Positions 24,067-32,176 of a stretch of DNA of 32,744 nt are shown one piece after another. This DNA is from Conexibacter sp. (GTDB lineage Bacteria > Actinomycetota > Thermoleophilia > Solirubrobacterales > Solirubrobacteraceae), in assembly GCA_025964295.1 (NCBI GenBank), contig JAOPZD010000224.1:1-32744 (forward strand), given 5' to 3'. The position numbers were made by a program, and so were the translations under genes. The notes under the pieces were generated by a model that saw only the letters and a program-made list of their open reading frames with translations, searched no databases and was not told the DNA's origin. Position 1 is the first letter of the stretch; the number at the start of each line of letters is the position of its first letter.

Positions 24067-25626
24067 ATGGCGATCGTCGAGGTCCAGTCCGGCAAGGTGG
24101 AGGGCCGCGAGTCCGAGAAGGGGCTGTCCTTCCTCGGCATCCCCTACGCCGCTCCCCCCGTGGGACCGCTCCGCTTCCGCCCGCCGCAGCCTGCCCCGCC
24201 GTGGGACGGCACGCTGCAGGCGAAAGAGTACGGGCCGGCCGCGCCTCAGGATCCGGCCGAGCCCGGCCTGCCGTTCATGCCGATGGCGCCGGGCCGCACC
24301 GACGAGGACTGCCTGTACCTGAACGTCTGGACGCCGGCCGTCGACAGCGGCCGTCGGCCGGTGCTCCTCTGGGTGCACGGGGGCGGGCTGTACGCCGGGA
24401 GCGCGAGCGAGCCATTCTACAGCGGGGAGGCGCTCGCGGCCGAGCAGGACGTCGTGGTGGTGAGCGTCAACTACCGCCTCGGCGCGCTCGGCGGCTTCGT
24501 GTACCTCAACGAGCTCGGCGACGAGCGGCTGGCACAGAGTGCGAACGCCGGGCTCCTGGATCTCGTCCTCGCGCTCGAGTGGGTGCGGGACAACATCGGG
24601 TGCTTCGGCGGTGATCCAGGCTGTGTGACGGTGGCCGGCGAATCGGCCGGAGGCGGCGCCGTCGGCACGCTGCTGGGCATGCCGCAGACACGCGGGCTCC
24701 TTCATCGGGCCATCCTCCAGAGCCCTGCCACGCCGAACGTGTACTCGCCGCAGGAGGCCGGCGTGCTCACCGATGCGTTCCTGGCGAATCTCGGCACCAC
24801 CGACCCGGCGGGGATCCTCTCCGCCGACGCCGCGCGGCTGGTCCGGGCGGTCACCCCGATGGTCCAGACGATGACGATGGGGCCCTTCGGGACACCCATC
24901 GGGCCGTCGCTCGACGGCACCGTCATCACGCGCCAGCCACTCGAGCGGCTGCAGGCCGGGGAAGCGGCCGGGATCCCGCTCATGGTGGGAACGAACACCC
25001 ACGAGCTCGAGCTCCTACTGCGTGGACCAGGCCTGGACAAAGCGGGCGATGACGCCTTGGCGATGGTCGTGCAGCTGTTCCCCGAAGAGCAGCCCGATGG
25101 CAGTCCATGGCGGAGCCGCCTCCAGGAGGCCTACAGCACGGCCGCACTCGCGCACGCCGACCCGGCGCCCCCGATGCCCGTGGTGATGCTCTTCAACGAC
25201 CGCATGATCCGCATCGACGCGATCCGCACGCTCGAGGCGCAGGTCGCCGCGCAGCCGCGGTGCTTCGCGTACCTGCTCGAGTTGCCCACGCAGGTCGACG
25301 CGGGTGCGCCGCACGCCGTCGACACCGTGCTGCTGTTCGACACGGCATCGCTGCCGCAGCTGCCTGAGCTGCTCGGGACGGGGGACGAGATCGCGGCCGC
25401 AGGGCGCGCGCTCCGCGACCGCTGGGCGGCCTTCATGCGGACCGGCGAGCCCGCCGTCCAAGGGGCGCCGGCATGGCCCGCCTACGACACGCGGGCCCGC
25501 ACGACGATGGTGCTGGGACCCGCGACGCGCGTCGTGGAGGACCCATGGGCGGCCCAGCGCCGCGCCTGGGACGGCATCGCCACACCCGGCGGCCCGCTGC
25601 CCGTCGAGGCGTCGTCGACGGCCTGA
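24067..25626 (+). CDS. Type-B carboxylesterase
   Basis: A 519-residue esterase of the COesterase family (para-nitrobenzyl-esterase type). The start (FLGIPYAAPPVGPLRFRPPQ) is typical. The oxyanion-hole HGGG is at 104-107, DEDCLYLNVW at 79-88, nucleophile Ser193 in GESAGG, and a histidine at 416 (GAPHAVD) fits the triad; the acidic member is probably in GTNTHELEL. There is no signal peptide, so it acts inside the cell. In this operon it may free a phenol or alcohol from an ester, or hydrolyse a lactone/ester made by oxidative steps. Tightly packed between the P450 and the ligase. Confidence 0.88.
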   Translation: MAIVEVQSGKVEGRESEKGLSFLGIPYAAPPVGPLRFRPPQPAPPWDGTLQAKEYGPAAPQDPAEPGLPFMPMAPGRTDEDCLYLNVWTPAVDSGRRPVLLWVHGGGLYAGSASEPFYSGEALAAEQDVVVVSVNYRLGALGGFVYLNELGDERLAQSANAGLLDLVLALEWVRDNIGCFGGDPGCVTVAGESAGGGAVGTLLGMPQTRGLLHRAILQSPATPNVYSPQEAGVLTDAFLANLGTTDPAGILSADAARLVRAVTPMVQTMTMGPFGTPIGPSLDGTVITRQPLERLQAGEAAGIPLMVGTNTHELELLLRGPGLDKAGDDALAMVVQLFPEEQPDGSPWRSRLQEAYSTAALAHADPAPPMPVVMLFNDRMIRIDAIRTLEAQVAAQPRCFAYLLELPTQVDAGAPHAVDTVLLFDTASLPQLPELLGTGDEIAAAGRALRDRWAAFMRTGEPAVQGAPAWPAYDTRARTTMVLGPATRVVEDPWAAQRRAWDGIATPGGPLPVEASSTA

Positions 25627-25662
25627 CAGCAGGCAGGACGCCAGACCAACAAGGAGATTTCG

Positions 25663-27381
25663 ATGCTTCGAGACTTGCGTAGGGACGGTTCCGCGGGGGG
25701 CCGCCGTCCATGGGTCGCCGCCACCACCGTCGGGGATCTGTACGACCAGGCCGCGGCGTCCTTCGGCTCCTCGGAGCTCGTGTTTCCGGCCGAACGCTGC
25801 ACATACGCGGAGCTCGCCGCGCGGACCGACGAGCACGCCCGGTCGCTCCGGGCGCTCGGGGTCGGAGCGCGCGACGCCGTCGGCATCCTCATGGTGCCGT
25901 GCATCGACTACTACGCGCTGATGGCCGCTGTCGCGAAGCTCGGCGCGGTCGCCGTGCCGATCAACGCCCGGCTGAAGTCGCGGGAGCTCGCCTATGTCAT
26001 CAGCGACGCCGATCTGAAGGTGCTGCTCGTCTCGCACGCCTCCACCCCCCAGCGTGACTACCTCGCGCCGCTCCTGCGGGCGTTGCCGGGGCTCGCCGCC
26101 CAGGCGCCGGACTCGTTCGGGTTGGACTCGGCGCGGGCCCTGCGCCGCATCGTGCTGATGGAGCCGGGCGAGTCGCCGGGTTGCCTCTCGCGCGCGGCGT
26201 TCGACGCGGTCTCGGGCGACGTGCCGCTGGAGGACGTGCAGCGCGCGCAGGAGTGTGTGCGCATCCGCGACACCGCGATGATCATCTACACCTCCGGCAC
26301 CGAGTCGAACCCCAAAGGCTGCCTTGTGTCGCACGAGGCGCTGGTCCGCAACGCGATCAACATCGCGCACGCGCGCTTCGAGCTCACGCCGGACGACCGC
26401 ATGTGGAACCCCCTGCCGGTGTTCCACACCGGCGGTATCGTCCCGTTCTTCGCGTGCCTCGCCAGCGGGGCGTCGTTCGTGCACGCGGGCTTCTTCGATC
26501 CGAGCGTCGCGATCCGGCAGCTCGTGCAGGAGCGCGTGACGATCGCCTACCCAGCCTTCGAGACCATCTGGCTCGCCGTCCTCAACCACCCGGACTTCGC
26601 GGGGGCCGACCTGAGCGCCGTACGCGCGGTGATGAACGTCGGCATCCCCGAGCGGCTGCGGGCCATGTACAAGAAGCTGCCGCACGCGAAGCCGTTCTCG
26701 TCGTTCGGCTCGACGGAAGCTTGCGCGAACCTCTCGCTCAGCCGACCCGACGAGGACCTCGAGCATTGCTTCACCACCGGCGGGCACCCGATGCCCGGTA
26801 TGGAGGTCCGGGTCGTCGACCCGGACACGGGGGCCGATCTGCCGCCCGACACGGAGGGTGAGGTCCTCTACCGCGGCTACGGGCTGTTCGACGGGTACCA
26901 CAAGTCGCCAGGCCTCACCGCGGAGTGCATCGACGCAGGAGGTTGGTTCCACTCGAAGGACGTCGGCGTCCTCGACCCCGACGGGCGGCTCACCTTCCGC
27001 AGCCGGCTGAAGGACATGCTCAAGGTCGGCGGCGAGAACGTCGCCGCCGCCGAGATCGAGGGTGTCATCGCCGAGCATCCGGCGGTCGAGATCGTCCAGG
27101 TCGTCGGGGTCCCCGACGCCCACTACACGGAGGTCGCGGTCGCCTTCGTCCAGCTCAAGGCGGGCGCGACGTGTGCCCCGGAGGAGATCGTCGATGCGTG
27201 CGTCGGGGAGATCGCGAACTACAAGGTGCCGCGCTATGTGCGCTTCGTGGAGGAGTGGCCGATGTCGGGCACGAAGATCCGCAAGGTCGAGCTGCGCCAG
27301 CGGATCGCCGACGAGCTCCGCGCCGCCGGGATCACCGAAGCGCCGCCGCTCCGCTCCCGCGGCGCGGCCCCGGCGGGCTGA
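25663..27381 (+). CDS. AMP-forming acyl-CoA (or aryl-CoA) ligase
   Basis: A 572-residue adenylate-forming enzyme with AAGGAG 6 bases before the ATG. P-loop A3 is YTSGTESNPKG (209-219), which still fits the family pattern though ESN replaces the usual TG(x). A5 is GSTEA (349-353), A7 GGWFHSKD (426-433), A8 RSRLKDMLKVGGENVAAAEIE (446-466), and the A10 lysine lies in GTKIRK (536-541). It activates a carboxylic acid as acyl-AMP and transfers it to CoA. It is the last gene of the operon and would feed the side-chain acid or a ring-cleavage acid into the dehydratase and SDR steps encoded just downstream. Fatty, aromatic or steroid acid specificity is not visible. Confidence 0.9.
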   Translation: MLRDLRRDGSAGGRRPWVAATTVGDLYDQAAASFGSSELVFPAERCTYAELAARTDEHARSLRALGVGARDAVGILMVPCIDYYALMAAVAKLGAVAVPINARLKSRELAYVISDADLKVLLVSHASTPQRDYLAPLLRALPGLAAQAPDSFGLDSARALRRIVLMEPGESPGCLSRAAFDAVSGDVPLEDVQRAQECVRIRDTAMIIYTSGTESNPKGCLVSHEALVRNAINIAHARFELTPDDRMWNPLPVFHTGGIVPFFACLASGASFVHAGFFDPSVAIRQLVQERVTIAYPAFETIWLAVLNHPDFAGADLSAVRAVMNVGIPERLRAMYKKLPHAKPFSSFGSTEACANLSLSRPDEDLEHCFTTGGHPMPGMEVRVVDPDTGADLPPDTEGEVLYRGYGLFDGYHKSPGLTAECIDAGGWFHSKDVGVLDPDGRLTFRSRLKDMLKVGGENVAAAEIEGVIAEHPAVEIVQVVGVPDAHYTEVAVAFVQLKAGATCAPEEIVDACVGEIANYKVPRYVRFVEEWPMSGTKIRKVELRQRIADELRAAGITEAPPLRSRGAAPAG

Positions 27382-27414
27382 CCGGCGGCGTGCGGTGACC
27401 GGCAGCGGTCAGCC
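27376..27414. terminator. Inverted repeat holding both stop codons of convergent genes
   Basis: GGCTGACCG (27376-27384) is the exact inverse of CGGTCAGCC (27406-27414). The left arm contains the TGA of the ligase and the right arm the TGA (reverse strand) of the convergent SDR. A competing 6-bp stem, TGACCG / CGGTCA with a GCAG loop, lies at 27396-27411. A bidirectional terminator is likely; no U-tract. Confidence 0.55.
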
Positions 27415-28200
27415 GATCTGACCCAACCCGCCGTGCACCTCGAGGACCTGGCCGGTGACGAACGCGGACTCCGGGGAGCAGAAGTAGGCCACCGCGCCGG
27501 CCACGTCCTCGGGCCGTCCGATCCGGCCGAGGGGGATGCTGGCGATCGCGGCCTCGCGCAGATCCCGCGGCAGCCCGCCCTCGGACGTCGTCGACTCGGC
27601 GGTCATCCGCGTCTGGATGAACCCGGGCGCCACCGCGTTGACGGTGACCCCGTACGGGGCCCACTCGAGCGCCATCGACTTCGTCAGCCCGACGACGCCG
27701 GCCTTGGCCGCGGAGTACGCAGGCGCCAGGCGCCCGCCGTGCAACCCCGCGACCGAGCTCATGTTGACGACGCGGCGAGCGCTGCCGCCGCTCGCGTCGC
27801 GAAACCACGGCGCAACGGCTTTCATCGTGTGGAACATGCCCTGCAGCACGACGCGCTGCACGAGTTCCCACCCGTCGGGCTCGACGCGGTGCAGCGGCCC
27901 GGGCCGGTGGATGCCGGCGTTGTTCACCAGGAGCGTCGGGGGCCCGAGCTCGGCGAGCACCACCTCCACGGCAGCCTGGACACTCGCGAGCGAGCCGACG
28001 TCGGCCGGCACGCCGACCGCGCGGTGCCCGGCGGCCGTCAGTGCCTGTGCCGTCTCCGTCGCGGGGCCCGCGTCCAGGTCCAGCACCGCGACGGCTGCGC
28101 CGGACGCCGCAAGCCGCTGGGCGATCGCCTGCCCGATGCCGCGGCCGCCGCCCGTCACGATCGCGACGGCGCCTGCAAGGTCCGGCGCAGCGGCGGTCAT
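27409..28200 (-). CDS. Short-chain dehydrogenase/reductase (SDR), classical type, second of pair
   Basis: A 263-residue NAD(P)H-dependent oxidoreductase. Cofactor motif TGGGRGIG (16-23), NNAG (93-96), catalytic Ser149, Tyr162 and Lys166 (YSAAK). Aspartates in LDLDAG after the second strand (about 41-43) suggest NAD(H) preference. The ATG overlaps the stop of the preceding SDR (ATGA), making a P450-SDR-SDR operon. Likely role: oxidation of a hydroxyacyl-CoA or of an alcohol made by the P450; the substrate is not shown. Confidence 0.9.
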   Translation of the reverse strand: MTAAAPDLAGAVAIVTGGGRGIGQAIAQRLAASGAAVAVLDLDAGPATETAQALTAAGHRAVGVPADVGSLASVQAAVEVVLAELGPPTLLVNNAGIHRPGPLHRVEPDGWELVQRVVLQGMFHTMKAVAPWFRDASGGSARRVVNMSSVAGLHGGRLAPAYSAAKAGVVGLTKSMALEWAPYGVTVNAVAPGFIQTRMTAESTTSEGGLPRDLREAAIASIPLGRIGRPEDVAGAVAYFCSPESAFVTGQVLEVHGGLGQIG

Positions 28201-29033
28201 GCCCGCGCCCCGGTCGTCCGCGTCGCCGCCAGAGCGCCGGTCGGCGGCGGCTCGGAACCGCCATCCACGGTGATCCGCTGCCCCGTCACCATCGCGGCGT
28301 CGTCGCCGACGAGGAACAGCACGACGCGCGCGACGTCCTCCGGCCGGCAGACCCGGCCGAACGGCTGCGTGGCGTCGAGATCGGCCACCGAGTCCAGCCC
28401 CTGGGTCGCGCGCACGAGGCGGTCCCCCATGTCCGTCGCGACGAGCCCGGGGGCCACGATGTTCACCCGCACCCGGTGCGCGGACTCCTCCTTCGCGAGG
28501 GTCAGCGCGAGCGCCTCGAGGGCGGACTTCGCCATGTTGTAGGGAGCGCCGCCGGGCCGCATGCGCTCCACCTCGCTGCTCGAGATGACGACGACGTCCG
28601 ACCGCCGGCGCTGCCGCATGCCGGGGAGGAGCAGCCGGGCCAGGTGGTGGGCGGCGACCGCGTGGGTGGCCAGCACGCGCTGCAGCTCGGCCGTGGCGGT
28701 CTCGGCGACGAGGTTCCCGCTGCTCGCGATCCCGGCGTTGTGCACGAGCAGGTCGACGTCGCCGAACGCCTCGCGCGCCCCGGCCACGAGCGTGTCGAGC
28801 GCCTCCGTGTCGTCCACGGAGGCGGCGATGGCGATCGCGTCGCTGCCGGCCGCGCGGATCTGCCGCACGACCTCTTCGGCGGCGCCTGCGTCTCGGCGGT
28901 AGTTCACGACGACGCGGGCGCCGGCGGCGCCGAGCGTGAGCGCGATGCCGCGTCCGATGCCGCGGCTGCCGCCGGTCACGAGCGCGACGCGCCCGTCGAG
29001 CCTGCCGCCGCCTCCGCTGGTCCTGGTGCTCAT
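28197..29033 (-). CDS. Short-chain dehydrogenase/reductase (SDR), classical type, first of pair
   Basis: A 278-residue SDR. The frame stays open far upstream, but the real start is the ATG at 29033, which overlaps the P450 stop (ATGA) and begins MSTRTSGGGGRLDGRVALVT. Cofactor motif TGGSRGIG (20-27), HNAG (98-101, in place of NNAG), serines 151-153, Tyr165 and Lys169. NYRRD after the second strand favours NADP(H). It resembles 3-oxoacyl-ACP reductase (FabG)-like members. It probably works with the second SDR and the divergent dehydratases in a beta-oxidation-like sequence. Confidence 0.88.
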   Translation of the reverse strand: MSTRTSGGGGRLDGRVALVTGGSRGIGRGIALTLGAAGARVVVNYRRDAGAAEEVVRQIRAAGSDAIAIAASVDDTEALDTLVAGAREAFGDVDLLVHNAGIASSGNLVAETATAELQRVLATHAVAAHHLARLLLPGMRQRRRSDVVVISSSEVERMRPGGAPYNMAKSALEALALTLAKEESAHRVRVNIVAPGLVATDMGDRLVRATQGLDSVADLDATQPFGRVCRPEDVARVVLFLVGDDAAMVTGQRITVDGGSEPPPTGALAATRTTGARA

Positions 29034-30304
29034 GCCCGGGCCGCCGGCTCGCCGAGGGCCATCGGCAGGTTGTGGAGCGCCCGGGCCTCGCGGGAGACCT
29101 CCCACTCGACGCCGGCGTCGTCGATCGTCCAGTTCGGGTACCGCTCGAAGATCGCCGCGAGCGCGACCCGCGTCTCGATCCGGGCCATCAGTGCGCCGAT
29201 GCACGCGTGGACGCCGCGGCCGAACCCGAGGTGCGCGTTCGGGGTCCGGGTGATGTCGTAGCGGTCGGGGTCCGGGAACTTCTCCGGGTCCCGGTTCGCC
29301 GCGCTGAGCACGAAGTACACCTTGCTGCGGGCGGGGATCGTCCGGCCGCCGATCTCGATGTCGGCGACGCACCAGCGGGCGAGCGCCTTGACCGGCCCGT
29401 CGTAGCGGAGCGACTCCTCGACGACGCTGTTGATCACGGAGATGTCCGCGTCGACGAGGCGGCGCTGCTCGGGGTGGCGGTGCAGCGCGAGCAACGCAGA
29501 GCTGATGAGGTTCGCGCTCGTCTCGTGGCCGGCGAACAGGAGCAGCGCGCACATCCCGGCGATCTCCTGATCGGACAGGCGATCGCCGTCCGCGTTCACC
29601 TCCAGGCAGTTGCCGATGAGGTTGTCGGCCGGGCTGCGCCTGGTCACCTCGATGCGCTCGAGGAAGTACCTGATCATGTTCCGCAGGCCGTCGTACGCGT
29701 TCTCGTGGCGGGCGGGATCGTTCTCGCCGCCCCCGCCGAAGGCGACCTGCGAGAAGGCGAAGGACCACTCGCGCAGGTTGTCGCGGTCCTCGGGCGGCGC
29801 GCCGATCAGCTCGCCGATCACCGCGGCGGGCAGGGGGTAGGAGTAGTTCGTCACGAGGTTCGGGTCCCCGCAGGCGGAGTACTCGTCCAGGAGCCCGTCG
29901 GCGACGGACCGCATCGCGCCCTCGAGCGCCAGCATCCGCTGCGGCCGGAAGGCGTCCGTGATGAGGCGGCGCAGTCGGGTGTGGACCGGCGGGTCGCTCA
30001 CGACCATCCAGTCGGCCATGATCCGGAGCACCCCGCTCACCGCCTCCGGCACCCCTTTGGCGCTGGCGGCTGCGATGAGCGGCGAGATGCGGTTTGACGA
30101 GAAGCGCGTCGTGTCCATGAACGACGTGGCCACGTGGTCGTAGCGCAGGATCATCCAGGCCTTGTGCGCGTCGCTCCAGTGGACGGGGTGCTCGGTGCGC
30201 AGCCGGGCCAGCGTGGGATACGGATCCTCGATGGCGTCCGGCGCGAGCAGATCGAGCTGCGCATCCGGTCTGTCGTGCGAGATGGTGATGGCAGTGGTCG
30301 GCAT
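29030..30304 (-). CDS. Cytochrome P450 monooxygenase (divergent copy)
   Basis: A 424-residue soluble P450, clearly different from the operon copy. Haem loop FGRGVHACIG with Cys368, ExxR in ESLR (297-300), I-helix AGHET (258-262) and VSDPPVHTRLRRL before the C helix. It heads a minus-strand operon with two SDRs. The ATG lies 38 bases from the start of the divergent dehydratase gene, with an operator-like element between. TAGACT (reverse strand, 30319-30314), nine bases before the ATG, may be its -10 box, giving a near-leaderless message. Substrate unknown; steroid/terpene- or phenol-type P450 roles are both possible. Confidence 0.92.
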   Translation of the reverse strand: MPTTAITISHDRPDAQLDLLAPDAIEDPYPTLARLRTEHPVHWSDAHKAWMILRYDHVATSFMDTTRFSSNRISPLIAAASAKGVPEAVSGVLRIMADWMVVSDPPVHTRLRRLITDAFRPQRMLALEGAMRSVADGLLDEYSACGDPNLVTNYSYPLPAAVIGELIGAPPEDRDNLREWSFAFSQVAFGGGGENDPARHENAYDGLRNMIRYFLERIEVTRRSPADNLIGNCLEVNADGDRLSDQEIAGMCALLLFAGHETSANLISSALLALHRHPEQRRLVDADISVINSVVEESLRYDGPVKALARWCVADIEIGGRTIPARSKVYFVLSAANRDPEKFPDPDRYDITRTPNAHLGFGRGVHACIGALMARIETRVALAAIFERYPNWTIDDAGVEWEVSREARALHNLPMALGEPAARA

Positions 30305-30322
30305 CGTTCGGCTAGTCTACCT

Positions 30323-30336
30323 ACCAAACGATTGCC
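30323..30336. promoter_or_regulatory. Operator-like element between divergent P450 and dehydratase genes
   Basis: ACCAAACGATTGCC; its central 12 bases match CCAACCGGTTGG at 9 of 12 positions. The CT before it completes the CTACCAA lead-in also seen at 5807 and 17324. The gap between the two start codons is only 38 bp, so one bound repressor could silence both operons. Confidence 0.55.
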
Positions 30337-30342
30337 TGAAAG

Positions 30343-30780
30343 GTGAAAGCCATTCCTCCGTTCGACCATCTCCAGGATCACCCCCTCGCGAGCGGCACGT
30401 TCACCGTGACACCCGTCGACGATCGCGAGTTCCGCGAGGCGGTCTGCGCCCCGTCAGCCGACCAGGCGCACCCGGCCTGGGCGTACATCGCGACGCAGCG
30501 CGGGATCGGCATCGGGGTGGCCGAGCTCTGCGCGCTCGTCGACTTCGACATGGCCGACGGCCCGATGCTCGGGTCGGTCAGGATGGAGTTCGCGCAGCCC
30601 ATCGAACTCGGCCGCGCCTACCGGGTCACGGGCGAGGTCCTCGGCGTGGACCACAAGGAGGGACGCCGCACCGGGCCTTTCGACATCCTCGCGTTCCGGG
30701 AGCGGCTGCTGGCCGAGGACGGCAGCGAGGTCGCGTCGTCGACGAACACGTTCATCCTCCCGCGCAGGATCACGACATGA
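30343..30780 (+). CDS. Hot-dog-fold dehydratase-like subunit (MaoC N-terminal / FAS1-like dehydratase domain)
   Basis: A 145-residue protein. The GTG start at 30343 is the best available, but its ribosome site is poor (GAAAGG overlaps it); the GTG at 30406 is an alternative. The hot-dog fold is suggested by the central helix SADQAHPAWAYIATQRGIGIGVAEL and the strands GSVRMEFAQPIELGRAYRVTGEVLGVD. It lacks the clear catalytic D-x-N-P-x-x-H motif, so it is probably the non-catalytic partner of the next gene, as in heteromeric HadAB or ChsH1/H2-type enoyl-CoA hydratases. The ATG of that gene overlaps its stop (ATGA). Confidence 0.72.
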   Translation: MKAIPPFDHLQDHPLASGTFTVTPVDDREFREAVCAPSADQAHPAWAYIATQRGIGIGVAELCALVDFDMADGPMLGSVRMEFAQPIELGRAYRVTGEVLGVDHKEGRRTGPFDILAFRERLLAEDGSEVASSTNTFILPRRITT

Positions 30781-31202
30781 GCGTGGCCCTCGGGACGACG
30801 CTGGGGCCCTGGACTGTCGACGCCGTCAGCGCCGACCACATGGTCACGCTTGCGCGGGTACTCGCCGATCCCAACCCCATCCACCTGGACGCTGGTGCAG
30901 TCCAGGCCCTCGGCATGGGGGACCGGCAGATCAACCAGGGCCCCGCCAACATGAGCTACGTCTTGAACCTCCTCTGCGAGGCGTTCCCGGGTGGGGCGCT
31001 CCGCAGCTTCGAGGTCCGCTTCCTGGCCAACGTCCACGCCGGGGATCGCGTGTCGGCCACCGGCACGGTCGACGCCATGGAGGAGCGCGACGGAGCGCGG
31101 GAGGTCCGCTGCAGCATCGCGCTCGAGGTCGATGGCGAGGGGCGTGCGCTGGACGGCACCGCCGTCGTCGTCCTCCCACAGGACGGGCCGGGGCCTTCAT
31201 GA
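30777..31202 (+). CDS. MaoC-type enoyl-CoA hydratase/dehydratase
   Basis: A 141-residue hot-dog protein. The hydratase-2 motif ADPNPIHLD is at 30-38, with Asp31 and His36 as the expected catalytic pair. NQGPANMSYVLNLL then forms the hot-dog helix, and the strand LRSFEVRFLANVHAGDRVSATGTV is typical. It probably pairs with the preceding non-catalytic subunit to hydrate a 2-enoyl-CoA, perhaps a bulky one, since split hydratases are common for steroid or long-chain substrates. Coupled by ATGA overlaps to genes on both sides. Confidence 0.85.
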   Translation: MSVALGTTLGPWTVDAVSADHMVTLARVLADPNPIHLDAGAVQALGMGDRQINQGPANMSYVLNLLCEAFPGGALRSFEVRFLANVHAGDRVSATGTVDAMEERDGAREVRCSIALEVDGEGRALDGTAVVVLPQDGPGPS

Positions 31203-32176
31203 CCGACGGCTGTGATGTCGGGGTCGGGCTTTGGACGATGCAGTCGACCGCGGTCCGGCCGGCGAACCTCGTGGCGGCGTACCGGCACTTCGCGGAAGAC
31301 GCGGCGCTTGTCGAGCAGCTGGGCTTCCACTCGATCTGGACCGCGGAGCATCGCGTCTGGTACGACGGCTGGTGCCCAAGTCTGCTGCACGCGGCGGCCG
31401 GAGCGCTTGCGGCGACGAGCACCCTGCGGTTCGGGAACGCGATGCTCATCGCCCCCCAGCACGATCCGGTCATGCTCGCGCGCTCGAGCGCCACCCTCCA
31501 TCGGCTGTCCGGCGGCCGGGTCGAGCTCGGGCTGGGACTCGGCTACCGCGACGCGGAGTTCGACGCCCTCGGGCTGCGCCGCGACCGCCGTGGCAGGATG
31601 ATGGACGCCACCCTCGAGACCATGGACGCCGTGTGGGACGCGCACGACCGGCCGCGTGTCTGGATCGGCGGCATGACCCCGCCGGCGTTGGCGCGGGCCG
31701 CGCGCATCGGCGCCGGGCTCGTCCTGCCGCAGAGCCTGTTCCCGGACGAGCTGCGGCGCCTGAAGGACGACTACCAGCAGCGCACGGATGACCCCGGCCC
31801 CATCGGCGTCCTGCGCGACATCTGGATCGAGCCCGATCCGGACGCGGCGGCGGCGATCCGCACTCGGCTGCGGAATCACTACCGCGAGGAGGTCGGAGCG
31901 TGGTGGGTGCTGGGGGACGGCATCGGCTTCGAGCGTCCTGAGGACGTCCAACGGCAGCTCGATCGCCTCGACCGCGCGGCGCTCGTCGGGCCGGCGGACG
32001 AGGTGCAGGCCGGCCTCGACGCGCTGCGGGCCGCCGGCGCGGACCTCATCGTCGCGCGCGTCGGATTCGACGTCTTCGCCCGCGAGGAGATCCACGAGCA
32101 GCTCGGACGGCTGGCGGTGGTCGTCAGGCCACCGCTCGGCTCGGAGGCTGTCGCAGCCGGGAGAACGCGCTCGTGA
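31199..32176 (+). CDS. Luciferase-like (LLM class), probably F420-dependent oxidoreductase
   Basis: A 325-residue TIM-barrel oxidoreductase: VGVGLWTMQ first strand, ALVEQLGFHSIWTAEHR (about 39-55), LRFGNAMLIAPQHDPVMLARSSATLHRLSGGRVELGLGLGYRDAEF (about 77-122) and the short C-terminal LVGPADEVQAGLDALRAAGADLIVARV. The SGGR-x-x-LGLGLG segment is the family hallmark. It starts by ATGA overlap with the MaoC gene and ends by GTGA overlap with the next luciferase-like gene. Substrate unknown; it may reduce or oxidise a CoA-linked intermediate. Confidence 0.85.
   Translation: MTDGCDVGVGLWTMQSTAVRPANLVAAYRHFAEDAALVEQLGFHSIWTAEHRVWYDGWCPSLLHAAAGALAATSTLRFGNAMLIAPQHDPVMLARSSATLHRLSGGRVELGLGLGYRDAEFDALGLRRDRRGRMMDATLETMDAVWDAHDRPRVWIGGMTPPALARAARIGAGLVLPQSLFPDELRRLKDDYQQRTDDPGPIGVLRDIWIEPDPDAAAAIRTRLRNHYREEVGAWWVLGDGIGFERPEDVQRQLDRLDRAALVGPADEVQAGLDALRAAGADLIVARVGFDVFAREEIHEQLGRLAVVVRPPLGSEAVAAGRTRS

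Noticed and set aside
26289..26324. Broken P-loop in the CoA ligase
   Set aside because: TSGTESNPKG is unusual but still fits the AMP-binding signature, and all later motifs are intact.
28197..29768. 523-residue version of the first SDR gene
   Set aside because: The extra N-terminal part is an out-of-frame reading of the upstream P450; the ATG at 29033 with its ATGA overlap is the natural start.
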